Below, piece by piece: positions 51,750 to 61,192 of a stretch of 64,000 nt of DNA. Every line of letters starts with the position of its first letter. The stretch's first letter is position 1. The notes beneath the pieces are model-generated. The model saw only the letters and a program-made list of their open reading frames with translations. It did not search any database and was not told the origin of the DNA. Origin of the DNA: Arthrobacter sp. U41 (GTDB taxonomy: Bacteria; Actinomycetota; Actinomycetes; Actinomycetales; Micrococcaceae); assembly GCF_007679325.1 (NCBI RefSeq), contig NZ_VEGI01000001.1, positions 1,116,001 through 1,180,000 on the forward strand, read 5' to 3'. The translations under genes and the position numbers were made by a program.

Positions 51750-53246
51750 GTGAAGCTCTCCGAACGGCTCCGCACGGCCGAGGGCACCCAGCCCCCGGCC
51801 GCCGCGTCCATGCCGCAGTCCGAGCGGACCCAGCCACCCTCCCGGGCGGAGACGACGGCGCCACCCGCCGCCGTCGTCGAACTCCGGAAGCCCGCCACAG
51901 CTGCTGCCGCAGTGAGCGAACCGGCTGAGGGGTACCGGTCCAGGGCCCAGCAGCCGGTGGACGTGTTCGCAGCGCTCAAGGAGCGCGCCGCGACCGCGCT
52001 GTTCGAGCGGATGGGCACCCGGTTCAACGATTCCGCCGTCAAGGAGGACGAGCTGCGCACCTCCGCGAGGGAGGAACTGATCCGGATCATCGACGCCGAA
52101 CAGGTGCCGCTCTCCGCCGAGGAACGTTCCCGCCTCGTCCAGGATGTCGCCGACGACGTGCTGGGCTACGGCCCCCTGCAGCGCCTCCTGGACGATCCCG
52201 CCGTCACGGAAATCATGGTCAACTGCATGGACCAGATCTACGTGGAGCGGCACGGCAAGCTGACGCTGACCGAATCGCGCTTCAGCTCCGAAGACCACCT
52301 GCGCAAGGTGATCGAGCGGATTGTTTCCAAAGTGGGCCGCCGGATTGACGAGTCCTCCCCGCTGGTCGACGCGCGCCTCGAGGACGGTTCCCGCGTCAAC
52401 GCCGTCATCCCCCCGCTCGCCGTGGGCGGGTCCTCGCTGACCATCAGGAAGTTCAGCAAGGTGCCGCTGACCGTGCGGAACCTCATCGAATTCGGCACCC
52501 TCACACCGGAGATGGCCGAACTGCTGAACGCCTGCGTGAAGGCGAAGCTGAACATCATCGTTTCCGGCGGCACCGGCACCGGCAAGACCACCCTGCTCAA
52601 CGTGCTTTCCTCCTTCCTGCCCGACGACGAGCGGATCGTGACCATCGAGGACGCCGTGGAACTGCAGATCCAGCAGCGCCACGTGGTCCGGCTCGAGAGC
52701 CGCCCGCCCAACACCGAGGGCAAGGGCGAAGTGACCATCCGGGAACTGCTCCGCAACTCCTTGCGTATGCGCCCCGACCGGATCGTGGTGGGCGAGGTCC
52801 GCGGCGGCGAATCCCTGGACATGCTCCAGGCCATGAACACCGGCCACGACGGGTCCCTCTCGACGGTCCACTCGAACTCGCCCCGCGACGCCGTCGCCCG
52901 CCTGGAAACCCTGGTGCTGATGGCCGGCATGGACCTGCCGCTGCGGGCCATCCGGGAACAGATCGCCTCTGCCGTGAACCTGATCGTCCAGATTTCCCGG
53001 CTCCGCGACGGCACCCGCCGGATCACCCACGTAACGGAGGTCCAGGGCATGGAAGGGGACATCGTGACGCTCCAGGACGCGTTCGTCTTCGACTACTCGG
53101 CCGGCGTCGACCCCCACGGCCGATTCCTGGGCAAACCGGTTCCCACCGGCATCCGCCCCCGATTCATTGACCGCTTCGAGGATCTGGGCATTTACGTCTC
53201 CCCCGCCGTGTTTGCCGCCCCGCTGACCGCCGCCGGACGGGTGTGA
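51750..53246 (+). CDS. tadA: Tad secretion ATPase TadA/CpaF, copy 2
   Basis: 498 residues. Walker [16 protein letters not shown], Asp box [20 protein letters not shown], Walker [21 protein letters not shown] and His box STVHSNSPRDA are all intact. The core is very close to copy 1; the first ~75 residues (Pro/Ala-rich) differ completely, as expected for the part that contacts locus-specific partners. Confidence 0.95.
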   Translation: MKLSERLRTAEGTQPPAAASMPQSERTQPPSRAETTAPPAAVVELRKPATAAAAVSEPAEGYRSRAQQPVDVFAALKERAATALFERMGTRFNDSAVKEDELRTSAREELIRIIDAEQVPLSAEERSRLVQDVADDVLGYGPLQRLLDDPAVTEIMVNCMDQIYVERHGKLTLTESRFSSEDHLRKVIERIVSKVGRRIDESSPLVDARLEDGSRVNAVIPPLAVGGSSLTIRKFSKVPLTVRNLIEFGTLTPEMAELLNACVKAKLNIIVSGGTGTGKTTLLNVLSSFLPDDERIVTIEDAVELQIQQRHVVRLESRPPNTEGKGEVTIRELLRNSLRMRPDRIVVGEVRGGESLDMLQAMNTGHDGSLSTVHSNSPRDAVARLETLVLMAGMDLPLRAIREQIASAVNLIVQISRLRDGTRRITHVTEVQGMEGDIVTLQDAFVFDYSAGVDPHGRFLGKPVPTGIRPRFIDRFEDLGIYVSPAVFAAPLTAAGRV

Positions 53247-53253
53247 GCGCCGG

Positions 53254-54189
53254 ATGACCCTGTTGCCTCTCGGAGTCGGGCTGCTGTTCATGGCGGTGCT
53301 GTTGCTGGGCTACGCCCTGCTGGCCGCGGGCGGAACCGGCGTGCCGCTGGACCGGCGCAGGCCAGTCCAGGACCAGCCCGACTCCCAGCTGACCCGGTTC
53401 GCCGGCTCCGCCGTGAACCTGGTGGACGGCTTCTTCTCCCAACGCAAAGTCCGGCTCTTCAACCGGGAAACCCTGGAAAACGCCGGGCTGCGGATGAGCC
53501 AGGCCGATTTTTTCGTCCTGGTGCTGGCCGGCGCCCTGGTGGGAGCGCTGGCCGGCCTGGTGGTGGCCGGCCCGCTGCTGGCGGTTCTCTTCGTGCTACT
53601 GTCCCCGTTGGCGGGGCACCTGGTGCTCGGCTTCCTGGCCGGCAAACGCCGGAACACCTTTGACCAGCAGCTCGGCGATACCCTCCAGCTACTGGCCGGC
53701 GGCCTGCGCGCCGGGCATAGCATCCTGCGGGCCATCGACGCCGCCGCCACCGAATCGCTGAGCCCGACGTCGGAAGAGATGCGCCGCGTGGTCACGGAAA
53801 CCAGCCTGGGCCGGGACCTGCAGTCCTCCCTCAACGACACGGCGGAGCGGATGCGGAACGAGGACTTCGTCTGGATTGCCCAGGCCATCCAGATCAACCG
53901 CGAAGTGGGCGGAAACCTGGCCGAGGTGCTGGACCAGGTGAACGAAACCATCCGCGAGCGTAGCGAAATCAAGGGCCACATCAAGTCCCTCGCCGCGGAG
54001 GGCAAGTTCTCCGCCTACATCCTCATGGCCATGCCCATCGGGATCGTGGTCATGCTGATGCTGGTCAACCCCGGCTACATGAACGTGATGTTCACCCACC
54101 CGCTGGGCTGGGGCATGATGGTGGCGTCCGTCATCCTGATGACGATCGGCGGCTTGTGGATGCGCAAGATCATCGACCTGAAGTTCTGA
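53254..54189 (+). CDS. tadB: Type II secretion F-domain protein TadB, copy 2
   Basis: 311 residues. Membrane helices at the N-terminus and near 90-130, then the T2SSF domain TLQLLAGGLRAGHSILRAIDAAATE and MRRVVTETSLGRDLQSSLND, with two C-terminal helices. The ATG is eight bases after the tadA2 stop. It forms the platform with TadC. Confidence 0.92.
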   Translation: MTLLPLGVGLLFMAVLLLGYALLAAGGTGVPLDRRRPVQDQPDSQLTRFAGSAVNLVDGFFSQRKVRLFNRETLENAGLRMSQADFFVLVLAGALVGALAGLVVAGPLLAVLFVLLSPLAGHLVLGFLAGKRRNTFDQQLGDTLQLLAGGLRAGHSILRAIDAAATESLSPTSEEMRRVVTETSLGRDLQSSLNDTAERMRNEDFVWIAQAIQINREVGGNLAEVLDQVNETIRERSEIKGHIKSLAAEGKFSAYILMAMPIGIVVMLMLVNPGYMNVMFTHPLGWGMMVASVILMTIGGLWMRKIIDLKF

Positions 54190-54196
54190 GGCGGCC

Positions 54197-55081
54197 GTGA
54201 ACTCCCTTGTCCTGCTTTCCGTGCTGCTGGTCTCCGTTCCGCTGGGATACCTGGTGTGGTCGCTGCTGTCCGTCGACCGTCCCTCCCAGCGGGCCATCCG
54301 CACCATGCTGGCGCTCGGCGCGGACACCGCCGGGCATACGGAGCAGAACCAGAGCAGGCTGCTGGAGCGGATCGGCTACCGGCTGACGCCCGCCGGGTAC
54401 GTGCGCAGGCTCGACAAGCTGCTGTCCCTCGCAGGACGTCCCGTCTCCCTCCCGCTGGGACGGGTGCTCGCGGCCAAGCCGCTGCTGGGGCTGCTGGGCG
54501 CCTTGCTCGGCTTCTACATCAGTTCCAGCGGCCCAACGCCGATCATCAAGCTGGTGGGCGTTTTTGTAGTACTCCTGGGCTATTTCATCCCGGACCTGCT
54601 CTTGTACAGCAAGGGCCAGGAACGGCAGAAAACCATGCAGCTGGAACTCGCCAACACCCTCGACCAGATGCTCATCTCCGTGGAGGCGGGCCTGGGTTTC
54701 GAAGGAGCCATGGCCCGCGCGGGCGAGAACGGCAAAGGCCCCCTCGCCGAGGAACTCGTGCGGACGCTGCAGGACATGCAGGTGGGCCGGAGCCGCCGCG
54801 AGTCGTACCTGGCGTTGTCCGAGCGGACCAACATCCCGGAGCTGCGCAGCTTCGTCCAGGCGGTGGTCCAGGCGGACACCTACGGCATCGCCATCAGCCG
54901 GGTACTCCGGATCCAGGCGAAAGTCATGCGGGTTAAGCGCCGGCAGCGGGCCGAGGAAAAGGCCATGAAGCTGCCTGTCACCATCCTGTTCCCGTTGCTT
55001 TTCTTCATCTTCCCGGTGCTCTTCATCGCCATCCTGGGCCCCGCCGTGATCAACGCGATCGAGACCTTCAGCGGCCCGTAG
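54197..55081 (+). CDS. tadC: Type II secretion F-domain protein TadC, copy 2
   Basis: 294 residues. N-terminal helix LLSVLLVSVPLGYLVWSLL, central helices, and the T2SSF domain NTLDQMLISVEAGLGFEGAMARA, RTLQDMQVGRSRRESYLALSER and QAVVQADTYGIAISRVLRIQ. The C-terminal LLFFIFPVLFIAILGPAVI is a membrane helix. The start is GTG. Last gene of locus 2; 86 bases separate it from the Hpt-like gene. Confidence 0.92.
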   Translation: MNSLVLLSVLLVSVPLGYLVWSLLSVDRPSQRAIRTMLALGADTAGHTEQNQSRLLERIGYRLTPAGYVRRLDKLLSLAGRPVSLPLGRVLAAKPLLGLLGALLGFYISSSGPTPIIKLVGVFVVLLGYFIPDLLLYSKGQERQKTMQLELANTLDQMLISVEAGLGFEGAMARAGENGKGPLAEELVRTLQDMQVGRSRRESYLALSERTNIPELRSFVQAVVQADTYGIAISRVLRIQAKVMRVKRRQRAEEKAMKLPVTILFPLLFFIFPVLFIAILGPAVINAIETFSGP

Positions 55082-55167
55082 CGCCGCCGTCGCCGGAATG
55101 CCACAAGTTTTCCGCAGGATCACCCGGAGTGCGGGGTCTGGGCCGAAGCAGGAAGTACCGTGGTCGC

Positions 55168-55614
55168 ATGTCCTTTCTCAGTGCCCCAGACGGCGGCGAC
55201 GCCAACATCACTTTCGCCCCCGCAGCCGCCGGCGGATCAGGGCTTGCCGTCCCTGAGGCAGCGCCGCTTGTGGACCCCGCGGCGCTGCAGGACCTGGGCG
55301 TGCAGCTGGAAAGCCCGTCGGTGGCCAGGGGGTTCGCCCGGGACTACGCCAGGATGTGGGACCAGCGCTACAACGCGCTGGCGTCGGCGCTGGACCGCCG
55401 GGACCAGGCAGGCTCCCTCGAGGCCGTGCTGAGCCTCAAAACGTCCTCCGCCATGGTGGGCGGCGTGCAACTCGCCCGGCTTGCCGGGGAGCTGGAGGCG
55501 GCAGTCCGCGGCGGCGACATGGACCGGGCCGGCACCCTCCTGGGCGAGGTGGCCGAGAGCGGCAGCGAAACGGTGGACGAGCTGCAATACAGCTACATTC
55601 TCTGGGAGAGCTAG
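55168..55614 (+). CDS. Hpt-like protein lacking the phospho-accepting histidine
   Basis: 148 residues. Residues about 1-37 are Ala/Gly/Pro-rich. From about 50 to 145 the sequence is helical and fits the histidine-phosphotransfer fold: a helix with the pattern LEAVLSLKTSSAMVGGVQLA, then LAGELEAAVRGGD. In true Hpt proteins the block is xHxLKGxS with His as acceptor; here that position is Leu (Leu88), and Gly after Lys is Thr. Phosphotransfer is therefore unlikely, and a binding or anti-signalling role is possible. It follows tad locus 2 on the same strand. It is convergent with the response regulator, sharing CTAG for both stops. Confidence 0.7.
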   Translation: MSFLSAPDGGDANITFAPAAAGGSGLAVPEAAPLVDPAALQDLGVQLESPSVARGFARDYARMWDQRYNALASALDRRDQAGSLEAVLSLKTSSAMVGGVQLARLAGELEAAVRGGDMDRAGTLLGEVAESGSETVDELQYSYILWES

Positions 55615-56375
55615 TCCCGCTCCGGGGCGAGCCGGTATCCCACACCGCGGATGGTCTGCAGCCAGCGGGGCTGCAGGGGATCCTCGCGCAGCTTCCGCCG
55701 CAGGTTTCCGATATGCACTTCCACGGCACGTTCGTCGGATTCGCCGATGTAAGCATCCGCCCGGTAGTACTCGCCCCGCACCACGCGGACCAGGTCCGAC
55801 TTGGACCGGACCGCTCCGGCGCCCTTGAGCAGGGCATGCAGCAGGTCGAACTCGCTGCGGGTCAGGCTGACAGGCGCACCGTCCACCGCCACGGTGCGGC
55901 TGTCCGGGTCCAAGGCCAGACCGTTGTGGCGGAGCACGGCGTCCCGCGGCGGGGCAGCGGACTCCGCGGCAGCCCCCGGCTGCGCAACTCCGCTGATGGC
56001 GTCCTGGCGGGGGCGCCGCATCATGGCAGCCACCCGGGCGCGCAGCTCGCGGGGACGGAACGGCTTCGTCATAAAATCATCGGCCCCGGTGTGCAGCGCC
56101 GTGAGCGTGTCCAGTTCGTCAGTGCGTGCTGTCAACATCACCACATAGGCATCGCTGAACTGGCGGATTCGGCGGAGGACTTCGAAGCCGTCGATGTCAG
56201 GGAGCCCCACGTCCAGGGTGACCACGTTGGCCTCCAGGCGCCGGACTGTGTCCACCCCTTCGCGGCCTTCCCCGGCCGAATGGACTTCGAATCCCGCCTG
56301 GCTCAGCACGGCTTCGACAAGGTTGCGAACGTCCACATCGTCTTCAACGACGACGGCGACTCCAAGATCGGTCAT
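55611..56375 (-). CDS. OmpR/PhoB-family response regulator
   Basis: 254 residues. The receiver domain has EDD near 11-13, the phospho-acceptor Asp55 in VVTLDVGLPDIDGFEVL, Thr in VVMLTARTDE and Lys in DDFMTKPFRPREL. A linker of about 25 residues leads to a winged-helix DNA-binding domain with LTRSEFDLLHALLKGAGAV, VEVHIGNLRRKLREDP and IRGVGYRLAPERD. The ATG following AGGGGGG is preferred; an in-frame GTG is four codons upstream. It is divergent from the sensor kinase gene. Confidence 0.93.
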   Translation of the reverse strand: MTDLGVAVVVEDDVDVRNLVEAVLSQAGFEVHSAGEGREGVDTVRRLEANVVTLDVGLPDIDGFEVLRRIRQFSDAYVVMLTARTDELDTLTALHTGADDFMTKPFRPRELRARVAAMMRRPRQDAISGVAQPGAAAESAAPPRDAVLRHNGLALDPDSRTVAVDGAPVSLTRSEFDLLHALLKGAGAVRSKSDLVRVVRGEYYRADAYIGESDERAVEVHIGNLRRKLREDPLQPRWLQTIRGVGYRLAPERD

Positions 56376-56519
56376 GGCCCCCCTCACATCTGGTCCTGCT
56401 CCACTCCCAACGCGGATGCGCCGGCAGGGATCATCGCCCGGCCCCCACCCGGCATTGTCAGAATACCTAGGCCGGGGATAAAACCCGGTTACGGCGCAGT
56501 AACAGAAGCCAGAATACTC

Positions 56520-56541
56520 AACTTTGTGTCAAGTTTGTGTG
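56520..56541 (+). promoter_or_regulatory. Tandem 11-bp repeat, probable OmpR-type regulator box
   Basis: AACTTTGTGTC (56520-56530) is followed directly by AAGTTTGTGTG (56531-56541); nine of eleven positions match. Two head-to-tail 11-bp half-sites are the usual arrangement for OmpR/PhoB dimers. It lies about 43 bp before the kinase start and in the shared region with the response regulator, so autoregulation is likely. Confidence 0.55.
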
Positions 56542-56583
56542 ACAACACGTGTAAAACTGAAGCAGGAAGGGAGCGCGGCTTCA

Positions 56584-57963
56584 GTGAGTGAACAGCGGCT
56601 GGTCCGGAGTGCGGACGGTTTCGGCAACGCCCTGGGTCCGCGCGCGTGGGTGGTGCGCCACCTCCCGCTGCTGCTGGCGGGCGCAGGGATGGCAGCTGCA
56701 GCCGGGCTGGCGGCTGCCAGCTGGACGGGCCTTCTCGATGCCCCGGGCCTGACCGCCGCCGTGGTGCTCGCGGCGGGCATCACCCTTTCCGTTTGTTTCG
56801 CGCTGATCCGTGCCAGGGCACGGCTGTGCGAGGAACAGCGCCGGACCGGTGCCAAGGAAGCGGAGCTGCAGGCGCTGCTCGCGGACAGCCGGGAACGCGA
56901 ACGTCTGCTCAACACCATCCTGGACACTGTCGACGTCGGAATTGTTGCGGTCGACGCCGCCGGCCGGCGCCTGCTGACCAACAGCTGGCAGTCGGCCCTC
57001 GAAGAGTCTGCGGCCCCCGCCGGCGCCGCGCACGAGGCCGGAGAGGCCCGGCTCCTGCTGACCGGGCAGGATCAGGCCACCCCGCTCCCCCTCGACCGGC
57101 GTCCCATCCGGCGGGCCGCGTCCGGCGAGTCCTTCGCGGACTACCTCGTGCGCTTCGGCGAGGCGCCTGGGAGCCGCGTGGTGTCGACGGGCGCGCGGCC
57201 GCTGCGGGACGACGCCGGCGGCTTCCGGGGCGCCGTGGTTGTCTTCAACGAGGTCACCGGTCTGGTCGATGCCCTGGCGGTCAAGGACGACGTCGTGTCC
57301 ACCGTCTCCCACGAGTTCCGGACCCCGTTGACCTCGATCATCGGCAACCTGGACCTGGCTCTCAGCGACCCTGCGGAGCTCTCCACCACCACGGTGCGCC
57401 GGATCGAGGTGGCTCAGCGCAACGCTGAGCGGCTGCTGGCCCTCGTCTCAGACCTGTTGATGTCCGCCAACTCAACGGTGCACGTCCATCCGCGCCGGAC
57501 CGACCTGTCCAGCCTGGTCGAAGCCACCCTGGGCTCGGCGCAGGCGCACGCCCAGGCCTCCCGGGTTGCGCTCTCCATGGACCTTCCCGCCCCGCTCTGG
57601 GCGCACGTTGATCCCCTGCGGATCGGCCAGGCCCTCGACAACCTCGTCTCCAACGCCATCAAGTATTCCCCCGTCGGCGGCACCGTGCGTGTCTCCGCCA
57701 GCACGGCCGGCGAACGGGTGCTGCTGCACGTGGCGGATGACGGCATGGGGATGACGGCGGCCGACGCCGCACGGGTCTTCACCCGGTTCTTCCGCAGCCC
57801 GGCGGTCCGTGAGGGCTCAATTCCCGGGGCCGGGCTGGGCCTGTCCATCACCAAGGCGATCGTGGAACGGCATGGCGGGTCGATTTCCTGCAGTTCGCGT
57901 CCGGGCCGGGGAAGTACTTTCACCGTGGAGCTGCCCGCGGAGGCGGGGCCGCCGTCGTTCTAG
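56584..57963 (+). CDS. Membrane sensor histidine kinase
   Basis: About 459 residues. Two membrane helices (about 27-47 and 55-76) with almost no external loop, so it senses within the membrane or the cytoplasm. A PAS-like domain follows (about 107-228, LLNTILDTVDVGIVAVDAAG). Next are HisKA with the acceptor His243 in STVSHEFRTPLTSIIG, and HATPase_c with DNLVSNAIKYSPVGG, VADDGMGM, GAGLGLSITKAIVE and the final GRGSTFTVELP. The GTG start is a choice among several; a GGAAGGGAG stretch lies about 12 bases upstream. Partner of the divergent regulator. Confidence 0.9.
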   Translation: MSEQRLVRSADGFGNALGPRAWVVRHLPLLLAGAGMAAAAGLAAASWTGLLDAPGLTAAVVLAAGITLSVCFALIRARARLCEEQRRTGAKEAELQALLADSRERERLLNTILDTVDVGIVAVDAAGRRLLTNSWQSALEESAAPAGAAHEAGEARLLLTGQDQATPLPLDRRPIRRAASGESFADYLVRFGEAPGSRVVSTGARPLRDDAGGFRGAVVVFNEVTGLVDALAVKDDVVSTVSHEFRTPLTSIIGNLDLALSDPAELSTTTVRRIEVAQRNAERLLALVSDLLMSANSTVHVHPRRTDLSSLVEATLGSAQAHAQASRVALSMDLPAPLWAHVDPLRIGQALDNLVSNAIKYSPVGGTVRVSASTAGERVLLHVADDGMGMTAADAARVFTRFFRSPAVREGSIPGAGLGLSITKAIVERHGGSISCSSRPGRGSTFTVELPAEAGPPSF

Positions 57964-58012
57964 GCCTCCGGCCCGGACGGCGCTACTCGCACCCGGGTTA
58001 CCGGCGCCCGGG

Positions 58013-58903
58013 TTACTCGCGCCGCGCGCGCGTCAGCTCGGCCCTGGCCAGCAGCCCGCTGGCCGACGGGTAGGCCACCTCCTCCAGCACCAGCGGGTGC
58101 GGGGCGGCCAGCACGGACCGGGCGTCCCGTTGCCGGGCGAGCAGCCGTTCGTGCAGCCAGCCGGGTTTCTCGACGCCGGCACCGACGTACAGCGCCGATC
58201 CGACCAGGGAGCGGACCATGTTGTGGCAGAACGCATCGGCTTGGACCGTGGCCACCAGGACGCCGTCGGCGCCGCGGGCAAACTCGAAGCGCTGCAGCTC
58301 CCGGATGGTGGTGGCGCCTTCCCGCGGCTTGCAGTAGGAGCGGAAATCCTGGAGTCCCAGCAGCTGCGACGCGCCCTCGTTGAGGAGCCCGACGTCCAGC
58401 TGGTCCTTGTGCCACAGCGTTGAGGTGCGGCCCAGCGGGTCCCAGCGGGCCTGGCCGTCCGCGATCCGGTAGCTGTAGCGGCGCCAGAGCGCGGAGAACC
58501 GGGCATCGAAGCCAACAGGTGCGATGGCGACGCGGTGGACTTCAATGGCCCCGGTGAGGTCTCCGAGCCCCCGGCTGAGCGCGCCGCGGAGACGCCGCAG
58601 CAGCGCCACCGAAGGATCCAGCTCCACGCCGCGGTTCAGTCCCAGCCACTCCGCCTCGGTGAGGTCCACGTGGACCACCTGCCCGCGGGCGTGCACACCG
58701 GCGTCGGTCCGTCCGGCCACGGTGACCCTGACGGGCCGGCGGATAAGCAGCGCCAAAGCCTCTTCCAACGTGCCCTGGACGGTACGCCGGCCGGGCTGGA
58801 CGGCCCACCCGTTGAAAGGTCCGCCGTCGTAGGCAAGATCCAGCCGGATACGCAGAAACCCGCCGCCCCCTGTAACGGGGACCGCGGGTTTCTGGTGGTT
58901 CAT
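58013..58903 (-). CDS. truA: tRNA pseudouridine(38-40) synthase TruA
   Basis: 296 residues. Makes pseudouridine at positions 38-40 of tRNA anticodon stems. LDLAYDGGPFNGWAVQPGRRTVQG is the N-terminus. The catalytic aspartate is in VAGRTDAGVHARGQVVHVDL, and DAFCHNMVRSLVGSALYVG is the C-terminal signature. I use the ATG giving MNHQKPAVPV. No Shine-Dalgarno is evident; instead the start codon lies inside an 18-bp palindrome. It is last in the rpsM-rpoA-rplQ cluster, as is common. Confidence 0.95.
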   Translation of the reverse strand: MNHQKPAVPVTGGGGFLRIRLDLAYDGGPFNGWAVQPGRRTVQGTLEEALALLIRRPVRVTVAGRTDAGVHARGQVVHVDLTEAEWLGLNRGVELDPSVALLRRLRGALSRGLGDLTGAIEVHRVAIAPVGFDARFSALWRRYSYRIADGQARWDPLGRTSTLWHKDQLDVGLLNEGASQLLGLQDFRSYCKPREGATTIRELQRFEFARGADGVLVATVQADAFCHNMVRSLVGSALYVGAGVEKPGWLHERLLARQRDARSVLAAPHPLVLEEVAYPSASGLLARAELTRARRE

Positions 58904-58918
58904 AGACTTAAGTCTATG
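58901..58918. promoter_or_regulatory. 18-bp perfect palindrome covering the truA start codon
   Basis: CATAGACTTAAGTCTATG reads the same on both strands and contains the truA ATG at one end. In the RNA it could fold into a hairpin that hides the start codon, or it could be a protein-binding site. It is AT-rich against the local GC background. Confidence 0.55.
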
Positions 58919-58934
58919 CGAAGAAATCAGCGAA

Positions 58935-59519
58935 TTACTTCGCGTCCTTCTCGGACTTGGCGTCTGCTTCCTCGGCGGCCGGGGCCTCTTCGGTAGCTGC
59001 TGCTTCGTTCTCGGTCTCGGCAGCTTCAGCCGCCGGAGCCTCTTCGGTTTCAGCGGCTTCGGTCTCAACCGGAGCGGCTTCTGCCTTCTCGGCGTCCTTC
59101 TTGTCAGCATCGCGCTTGGCAGCGGAGGTAGCCTCGGCTACAACTGCCTGCTTGGCGGAAACCGGCTCAAGGACCAGTTCGATGACAGCCATGGGGGCGT
59201 TGTCGCCCTTGCGGTTGCCGATCTTGGTGATACGGGTGTAGCCGCCGTTGCGGTTCTCCACTGCCTGGGCAATGTCGGTGAACAGCTCGTGGACGACGCC
59301 CTTGTTGCTGATCAGGCCGAGCACACGACGGCGGGAAGCCAGGTCGCCACGCTTGGCGAAAGTCACCAGACGCTCGGCGTACGGCTTCAGTCGCTTGGCC
59401 TTGGTCACCGTGGTGGTGATCCGCTTGTGCTCGAACAGTGCGGCGGACAGGTTCGCGAGCATAAGACGCTCGTGAGCCGCTCCGCCTCCGAGGCGCGGAC
59501 CCTTAGCGGGGGTAGGCAT
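58935..59519 (-). CDS. rplQ: 50S ribosomal protein L17
   Basis: 194 residues. The L17 body (about 1-125) has [40 protein letters not shown] and [22 protein letters not shown]-terminal tail of about 65 residues is made of Ala/Glu ([20 protein letters not shown]) and Lys/Asp, absent from E. coli L17 but usual in actinobacteria. It lies 76 bp after rpoA. Confidence 0.97.
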   Translation of the reverse strand: MPTPAKGPRLGGGAAHERLMLANLSAALFEHKRITTTVTKAKRLKPYAERLVTFAKRGDLASRRRVLGLISNKGVVHELFTDIAQAVENRNGGYTRITKIGNRKGDNAPMAVIELVLEPVSAKQAVVAEATSAAKRDADKKDAEKAEAAPVETEAAETEEAPAAEAAETENEAAATEEAPAAEEADAKSEKDAK

Positions 59520-59595
59520 AATAGTTTCTCCTCATATGGAAGCCGTTGGGCTGCGCACACCGTGGTGCATCAGCCCGCTGGCCAAGATCTGTTTG

Positions 59596-60606
59596 TTAGA
59601 GCTCGTCGTCGCTGAAAGCGGCGTCGTCCTCTTCAATTGCTGCGGCGCGTGCTGCGAGGTCAAAACCGGGAGGCGAGTCCTTGAGGGACAGGCCCAGTTC
59701 AACCAGCTTTGCCTTGACCTCATCGATGGACTTCGCACCGAAGTTACGGATGTCCATGAGGTCGGCCTCGGAGCGGGCCACGAGTTCACCCACGGTGTGG
59801 ATGCCCTCACGCTTGAGGCAGTTGTAGGACCGGACGGTGAGGTCCAGATCCTCGATCGGCAGGGCCATGTCCGCTGCCAGGGCAGCGTCCGTCGGCGACG
59901 GGCCAATCTCGATACCTTCAGCTGCGGTGTTCAGCTCGCGGGCCAGACCGAACAGTTCCACCAGGGTGGTACCTGCCGAAGCAACGGCATCGCGCGGGGC
60001 GATGGCCTGCTTGGTCTCGACGTCGACAATGAGCTTGTCGAAGTCGGTGCGCTGCTCAACACGGGTAGCTTCCACGCGGAAAGTAACCTTCAGGACCGGC
60101 GAGTAGATCGAGTCGACCGGAATGCGGCCGATCTCGGAGTCGCCGGACTTGTTCTGAGCTGCCGAAACGTAGCCGCGGCCGCGCTCGATGGTCAGTTCGA
60201 GTTCGAACTTGCCCTTCGAGTTCAGCGTGGCAATGTGCAGATCCGGGTTGTGGAATTCGACGCCGGCCGGCGGAGCGATGTCCGCGGCGGTGACGACTCC
60301 CGGGCCCTGCTTGCGCAGGTAAGCAACAACCGGCTCATCGTGCTCGGAGGAAACCGACAGGTTCTTGATGTTCAGGATGATCTCAGTGACATCTTCCTTG
60401 ACACCCGGAACCGTGGTGAACTCGTGCAGCACGCCATCGATCCGGATGCTCGTGACAGAGGCACCGGGGATGGAGGAGAGCAGGGTACGGCGGAGGGAGT
60501 TTCCGAGGGTGTAACCGAAACCGGGCTCCAGCGGTTCAATAATGAAACGGGAGCGGTTGTCGGAGACGACCTCTTCGGAGAGGGTGGGGCGCTGTGCAAT
60601 GAGCAC
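59596..60606 (-). CDS. rpoA: DNA-directed RNA polymerase subunit alpha
   Basis: 336 residues. N-terminal assembly domain with [20 protein letters not shown] and [20 protein letters not shown], then the C-terminal DNA/activator-binding domain with [20 protein letters not shown] and [20 protein letters not shown]. The start is GTG. rpsK lies 133 bp upstream; rpsD is not between them, unlike in many bacteria. Confidence 0.97.
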   Translation of the reverse strand: MLIAQRPTLSEEVVSDNRSRFIIEPLEPGFGYTLGNSLRRTLLSSIPGASVTSIRIDGVLHEFTTVPGVKEDVTEIILNIKNLSVSSEHDEPVVAYLRKQGPGVVTAADIAPPAGVEFHNPDLHIATLNSKGKFELELTIERGRGYVSAAQNKSGDSEIGRIPVDSIYSPVLKVTFRVEATRVEQRTDFDKLIVDVETKQAIAPRDAVASAGTTLVELFGLARELNTAAEGIEIGPSPTDAALAADMALPIEDLDLTVRSYNCLKREGIHTVGELVARSEADLMDIRNFGAKSIDEVKAKLVELGLSLKDSPPGFDLAARAAAIEEDDAAFSDDEL

Positions 60607-60739
60607 TTAGGTTTCCTTTCGGCGAGCATCCGCTATATGACGCAACACAGGTGGTGGAAAGATCGGTCTGAAGACTTAACGCGGCCGGGCTTGCCCGGAC
60701 CGGTAAGGGTCCGGGCAAGCACCGGTGCGTTGGAAAGCC

Positions 60740-61141
60740 TTAGACGCGGCGGCGCTTCGGCGGACGGCAGCCGTTGTGGGCGCTGGGGGTGACATCCTGG
60801 ATGGACCCAACCTCGAGGCCAGCGGCCTGCAGCGAACGGATAGCCGTTTCGCGTCCGGAACCCGGTCCCTTGACGAACACGTCAACCTTGCGCATGCCGT
60901 GCTCCTGTGCACGCTTTGCGGCGGCTTCGGCGGCCATCTGGGCTGCGAACGGGGTGGACTTACGTGAGCCCTTGAAACCAACCTCACCGGACGAAGCCCA
61001 GGAGATGACAGCACCGTTCGGGTCCGTGATGGAAACGATGGTGTTGTTAAAGGTGCTCTTGATGTGCGCCTGGCCCAGCGCGATATTCTTCTTGTCCTTC
61101 TTACGCGGCTTGCGAACCGCGCCACGAGTCTTCGGGGGCAT
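60740..61141 (-). CDS. rpsK: 30S ribosomal protein S11
   Basis: 133 residues. [60 protein letters not shown] and [15 protein letters not shown] are the conserved blocks. ATG start. It follows rpsM by 51 bp on the minus strand. Confidence 0.98.
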   Translation of the reverse strand: MPPKTRGAVRKPRKKDKKNIALGQAHIKSTFNNTIVSITDPNGAVISWASSGEVGFKGSRKSTPFAAQMAAEAAAKRAQEHGMRKVDVFVKGPGSGRETAIRSLQAAGLEVGSIQDVTPSAHNGCRPPKRRRV

Positions 61142-61192
61142 TTTTTCTCCTACAGAAAGTTATCGGGGGAAGCCGAGTTAGTCCCTCAGGGA

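Noticed and set aside
57964..58012. Short CCCGGGTTAC repeats between the kinase and truA
   Set aside because: Only two short imperfect copies in a 49-bp convergent gap; too little to call a repeat element.
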